Assembly: GCA_964244655.1 (NCBI GenBank)
Contig: CAXTJU010000110.1
Span: 1-9,847 of the forward strand
Length of the DNA stretch: 9,847 nucleotides
Origin: LMUY01 sp964244655
Lineage (GTDB): Bacteria; Pseudomonadota; Alphaproteobacteria; Acetobacterales; Acetobacteraceae
Reading direction: 5' to 3'
Below are positions 7,729-9,847 of this stretch, one piece after another (position 1 is the stretch's first letter; every line of letters begins with the position of its first letter). Made by a program: the position numbers and the translations under genes. The notes below the pieces were generated by a model. It saw nothing but the letters and a program-made list of their open reading frames with translations. It did no database searches and was not told where the DNA came from.

Positions 7729-9408
7729 ATGTCGCTCTGCCCTCAGCCGCTCCCGCCCGTGCCTGACGACACCGCCCGGATCGCGCGGGCTGCGTTCCGG
7801 CGCGGCAACCTTTATGTGCTGCTGCGGGACAAGCTCGGCGCGGTGTTCGCCGACGCCGATTTTGCCGACCTCTACCCCAAGCGCGGTCAGTCCGCCTATG
7901 CACCATGGCGGCTCGCGTTGGTCACGCTCATGCAGTTCCGCGAGGGGCTGAGCGACCGCCAGGCGGCCGAGGCCGCGCGGGGCCGGATCGACTGGAAATA
8001 CCTGCTCGCCCTCGACCTGCCAGATGACGGCTTCGACTTCTCCGTCCTGTGCGAGTTCCGAGCCCGCTTGCTCCAGCACGGCGCCACCGAACGCCTGCTT
8101 GCCTGCCTGGTGGACGCCGCACGCGAGGGTGGGCTGTTGAAAGCCCGTGGCCGCCAGCGCACGGACAGCACGCACGTGCTCGCCGCTGTGCGCGACTTGA
8201 ACCGGCTAGAGCTGCTGGGCGAGACGCTGCGTGCGGCGTTGAATGCAATTGCCGTTGCAACCCCCGACTGGCTGCGCACCGTTGCGCCTGCCGAGTGGCA
8301 CGACCGCTACGACCGCCGGGTCGAGGACATGCGCCTGCCCGACACCCGCCCCAAGCGTGACGCCTACGCCGTCCAGGTCGGCACGGACGGCTTCCTGCTG
8401 CTCGATGCGCTGGATGGTGCAGGAGCGCCCGCAGGCGTGCGGAACCTGCCGGAGGTCGGAGTGCTGCGCCGCGTTTGGGCGCGGCACTTCGAGCGGGACG
8501 AGGCCGGCTCGGATGGCAATTGCAGCGCTGGAGAACGGGCCAATTGCAGTGTGCAGCTGCGGCCAGTGCAGGGGCGCGGCCCTGGTGACCGCGTTGAGTC
8601 CCCCTATGACACCGAGGCCCGCTTCCGGTCCAAGGCCGGCACGACCTGGACTGGCTACATGGTCCACGTCACCGAAACCTGCGACGCGGATGCGCCGCAC
8701 CTGATCGTGCACACCGACGCCACGCCGGCCAACGTGCACGAGGCAATGCGCACCGAGTTGATCCATGACGCGCTGGCTGCCAAGGGGCTGGCCCCATCCG
8801 AGCACCTGGCCGACGCAGCCTACGTCAGCGCCGCCCACCTCGTCGCCGCCCGCGAGCGCCACGGCATTGACCTGGTCGGCCCCCCGAGGCCGGACCAGAG
8901 CTGGCAGAAGCAACAGGAGGGCGCGTTCCGCGGCACCGACTTCACGGTGGACTGGGAGCGCCAGCGCGTGCGCTGCCCCGAGGGCCATGAAAGCACCACC
9001 TGGGGCGACTACAAGGACAAGGCATCGGGCCAGTCATACATCCGCGCCGGGTTCAACCCGGCACAGTGCCGGCCCTGTCCGTCGCGGTCGCGCTGCACGC
9101 GGACAGCAAGCCGCAGGCTTGGCTTACTGCCACGCCCGGAGCACGAAGCAATCGCAGTCGCCCGGGCACGGCTGGAAACCGGAGCAGGCCGGCGGCTCTA
9201 CGGCCAGCGCCAGGGCATCGAGGGCACGATCTCGCAAGGCGTGCGCGCCTTTGGCCTGCGCCGGGCGCGCTACCGCGGCCTGACCAAGGTGGGCCTGCAA
9301 AGCGTGGCCACAGCCGCAGCCATCAACCTCGACCGCCTTGGAGCCTGGTTCGCCAAACGCCCGCTCGCACCCACCCGCACCTCGCGCTTCGCCGCGCTCG
9401 CAGCCTAA
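7729..9408 (+). CDS. IS1182-family DDE transposase
   Basis: 559 aa. Cuts and rejoins DNA at the element's inverted repeats. The N-terminal DUF772-type region covers about 45-135 (AYAPWRLALVTLMQFREGLSDR). The catalytic triad is probably Asp146 in RTDSTHV, Asp362 in ADAAYVS and Glu498 in IEGTISQG, followed by the YRGLTK block. Four cysteines at 416, 447, 450 and 456 lie just before the last catalytic segment, a usual zinc-like cluster in this family. Length is close to family size, with no frameshift or internal stop. A ~30-residue segment around 258-290 with two NCS triplets looks less conserved. The start is chosen by the GGAGG site. Confidence 0.93.
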   Translation: MSLCPQPLPPVPDDTARIARAAFRRGNLYVLLRDKLGAVFADADFADLYPKRGQSAYAPWRLALVTLMQFREGLSDRQAAEAARGRIDWKYLLALDLPDDGFDFSVLCEFRARLLQHGATERLLACLVDAAREGGLLKARGRQRTDSTHVLAAVRDLNRLELLGETLRAALNAIAVATPDWLRTVAPAEWHDRYDRRVEDMRLPDTRPKRDAYAVQVGTDGFLLLDALDGAGAPAGVRNLPEVGVLRRVWARHFERDEAGSDGNCSAGERANCSVQLRPVQGRGPGDRVESPYDTEARFRSKAGTTWTGYMVHVTETCDADAPHLIVHTDATPANVHEAMRTELIHDALAAKGLAPSEHLADAAYVSAAHLVAARERHGIDLVGPPRPDQSWQKQQEGAFRGTDFTVDWERQRVRCPEGHESTTWGDYKDKASGQSYIRAGFNPAQCRPCPSRSRCTRTASRRLGLLPRPEHEAIAVARARLETGAGRRLYGQRQGIEGTISQGVRAFGLRRARYRGLTKVGLQSVATAAAINLDRLGAWFAKRPLAPTRTSRFAALAA

Positions 9409-9416
9409 CAATAAAA

Positions 9417-9443
9417 TTCGCCAATGGTATCCGGACGGTTTCC
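9417..9443 (-). repeat. right terminal inverted repeat of the IS1182-type element
   Basis: 27 bases from TTCGCCAATGG to GGTTTCC, starting 8 bases after the transposase stop; the complement of the left repeat. Confidence 0.75.
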
Positions 9444-9497
9444 TCGTGGTCCTGCAACCAAGCTGATTACAGGCCCGAAAGAGCCAGATAAGTCGTT

Positions 9498-9511
9498 GCG
9501 TTTATGAACGC
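9498..9511. repeat. palindrome upstream of the truncated resolvase
   Basis: GCGTT-TATG-AACGC, a perfect 5-bp inverted repeat with a 4-base centre, 44 bases before the resolvase ATG. Serine resolvases bind dyad subsites next to their own genes, so this could be part of a res site. It is short, and no second or third subsite was recognised. The rest of 9444-9555 shows nothing. Confidence 0.3.
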
Positions 9512-9555
9512 CAGATTGCACCCTGGGCACGTTCTTTTCTGGTGATCCCCCGCCC

Positions 9556-9690
9556 ATGCTCATCGGCTACGTCCGGGTTTCGAAGGGCGATGGCAGCCAG
9601 ACGCTCGCGCCGCAGCGCGATGCCTTGCTCGCCGCCGGCATCAGCGCCGAGCGCATCTACCAGGACCTCGCCTCCGGCCGGCACGCCTGA
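9556..9690 (+). pseudogene. truncated serine resolvase (Tn3-type), N-terminal fragment
   Basis: 44 codons from ATG 9556: MLIGYVRVSKGDGSQ, then QRDALLAAG and ERIYQDLASGR, the N-terminus of the resolvase/invertase family with nucleophile Ser9 in YVRVS. Intact members are about 180-200 aa and continue after ASGR with a D-D-R-P-G-L type block; here the reading stops at TGA 9688. The sequence after about 9685 belongs to another insertion sequence, so the gene was cut by insertion, and the stop appears to be supplied by that element's end. The remaining catalytic domain and the helix-turn-helix are absent, so it should be inactive. It may be a relic of an older transposon. Confidence 0.82.
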
Positions 9691-9847
9691 CCAGCCCCCA
9701 CCGAGTGATCCAGGTGAAATTTTAGTTCATTGTGATGCTCAGAGCCGTGGCTGATCCGGTCGGACCTGGCGGAGGCACGAGTGCTGGCACCTTCGGCAGG
9801 ACGACCTCGGGTGCCGGCGGCCGGTAGCCCAGCGAGCTGTGCGGGCG
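9685..9847 (-). mobile_element. 3' end of an IS3-type element, runs off the window
   Basis: Homology to the resolvase stops at about 9685-9688, and the following TGACCAGCCCCC begins a stretch leading into the stop codon of a minus-strand integrase-core transposase. I place the element's outer end at about 9688 because the resolvase breaks there and many IS ends begin with TG. The other end and target duplication are outside the window. Confidence 0.65.
9722..9847 (-). CDS. integrase-core transposase (IS3/IS481-like), C-terminal part
   Basis: 41 codons then TAA at 9722-9724, open to the window edge. The fragment begins RPHSSLGYRPPAPE, the near-invariant motif after the catalytic Glu at the C-terminus of rve-type (IS3, IS2, IS481) transposases, followed by a variable Pro/Val-rich tail ending SITMN. 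The catalytic DDE residues lie beyond the window. The motif identifies the superfamily firmly; IS3 versus IS481 cannot be decided from this piece. Confidence 0.82.
   Translation of the reverse strand, partial: RPHSSLGYRPPAPEVVLPKVPALVPPPGPTGSATALSITMN

Larger units (their letters stand above)
7643..9443 (+). mobile_element. IS1182-family insertion sequence, apparently complete
   Basis: About 1.8 kb, bounded by imperfect inverted repeats (7643-7670 and 9417-9443) with one intact transposase gene filling most of the interior. Size and single-gene layout fit the IS1182 family. No matching direct duplication is visible in the bases immediately outside the repeats, so either the target repeat is very short, the exact ends are off by a few bases, or the element has taken part in a rearrangement. 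Intact frame and ends suggest recent arrival and possible mobility. Confidence 0.82.

Noticed and set aside
7021..8175. 384-codon minus-strand frame over the CGNR gene and transposase start
   Set aside because: Shadow frame crossing an IS boundary, with no motifs.
8517..8549. CAATTGCAG repeated 24 bases apart within the transposase
   Set aside because: In frame and coding the same NCS triplet; a small internal similarity within a variable segment, not a separate element.
8206..8988. 260-codon minus-strand frame inside the transposase
   Set aside because: Antisense to a complete IS1182 transposase; composition is typical of GC-rich shadows.

Overview
This is a GC-rich window from what is probably an alphaproteobacterium. 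The evidence is high third-position GC, GTG starts, a dehydrogenase resembling the galactitol dehydrogenase of Rhodobacter sphaeroides, and transposase types common in that class; no rRNA or marker gene confirms it. It reads as an accessory region: metabolic genes separated by insertion-sequence (IS) remnants, with at least four mobile-element families represented.

Left third (1-3559, + strand): a tight three-gene cluster. It holds an FGGY-family sugar kinase (5' end outside the window), a polyol-type short-chain dehydrogenase/reductase (SDR), and an FAD-dependent D-2-hydroxyacid dehydrogenase. Gaps are about 15 and 31 bases, and a good ribosome binding site precedes each of the second and third genes. 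The likely role is catabolism of a sugar alcohol: the SDR would oxidise a polyol to a ketose, the kinase would phosphorylate it, and the FAD enzyme would oxidise a hydroxyacid intermediate or by-product. The substrate cannot be read from the sequence.

Middle left (3560-3992): a mobile-element graveyard, with the last ~44 codons of an ISL3-family transposase and four imperfect copies of a 17-bp motif (consensus CCCACAxTGxGTGAGAC) that look like transposase-binding repeats from an IS end.

Middle (3993-7596): a minus-strand MFS exporter; a 395-bp stretch with no convincing gene; a minus-strand Tat-exported epoxide-hydrolase-like alpha/beta hydrolase whose usual HGxP motif reads NGWP; and, divergently, a CGNR zinc-finger (ABATE-type) putative regulator. 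The 47-bp gap between the divergent genes carries a 12-bp dyad that could be an operator.

Right (7643-9847): an apparently complete ~1.8-kb IS1182-family element with imperfect terminal inverted repeats and an intact DDE transposase. It is followed by a serine resolvase cut to 44 codons. A second IS runs off the window edge; the C-terminus of its IS3-type integrase-core transposase lies on the minus strand, and its end appears to have interrupted the resolvase.

I found no CRISPR array, tRNA, rRNA, or clearly new multi-gene defence or biosynthetic system. The most distinctive items are the divergent hydrolase/CGNR pair, the NGWP hydrolase, the 17-bp repeat cluster and the nested IS-in-resolvase junction.
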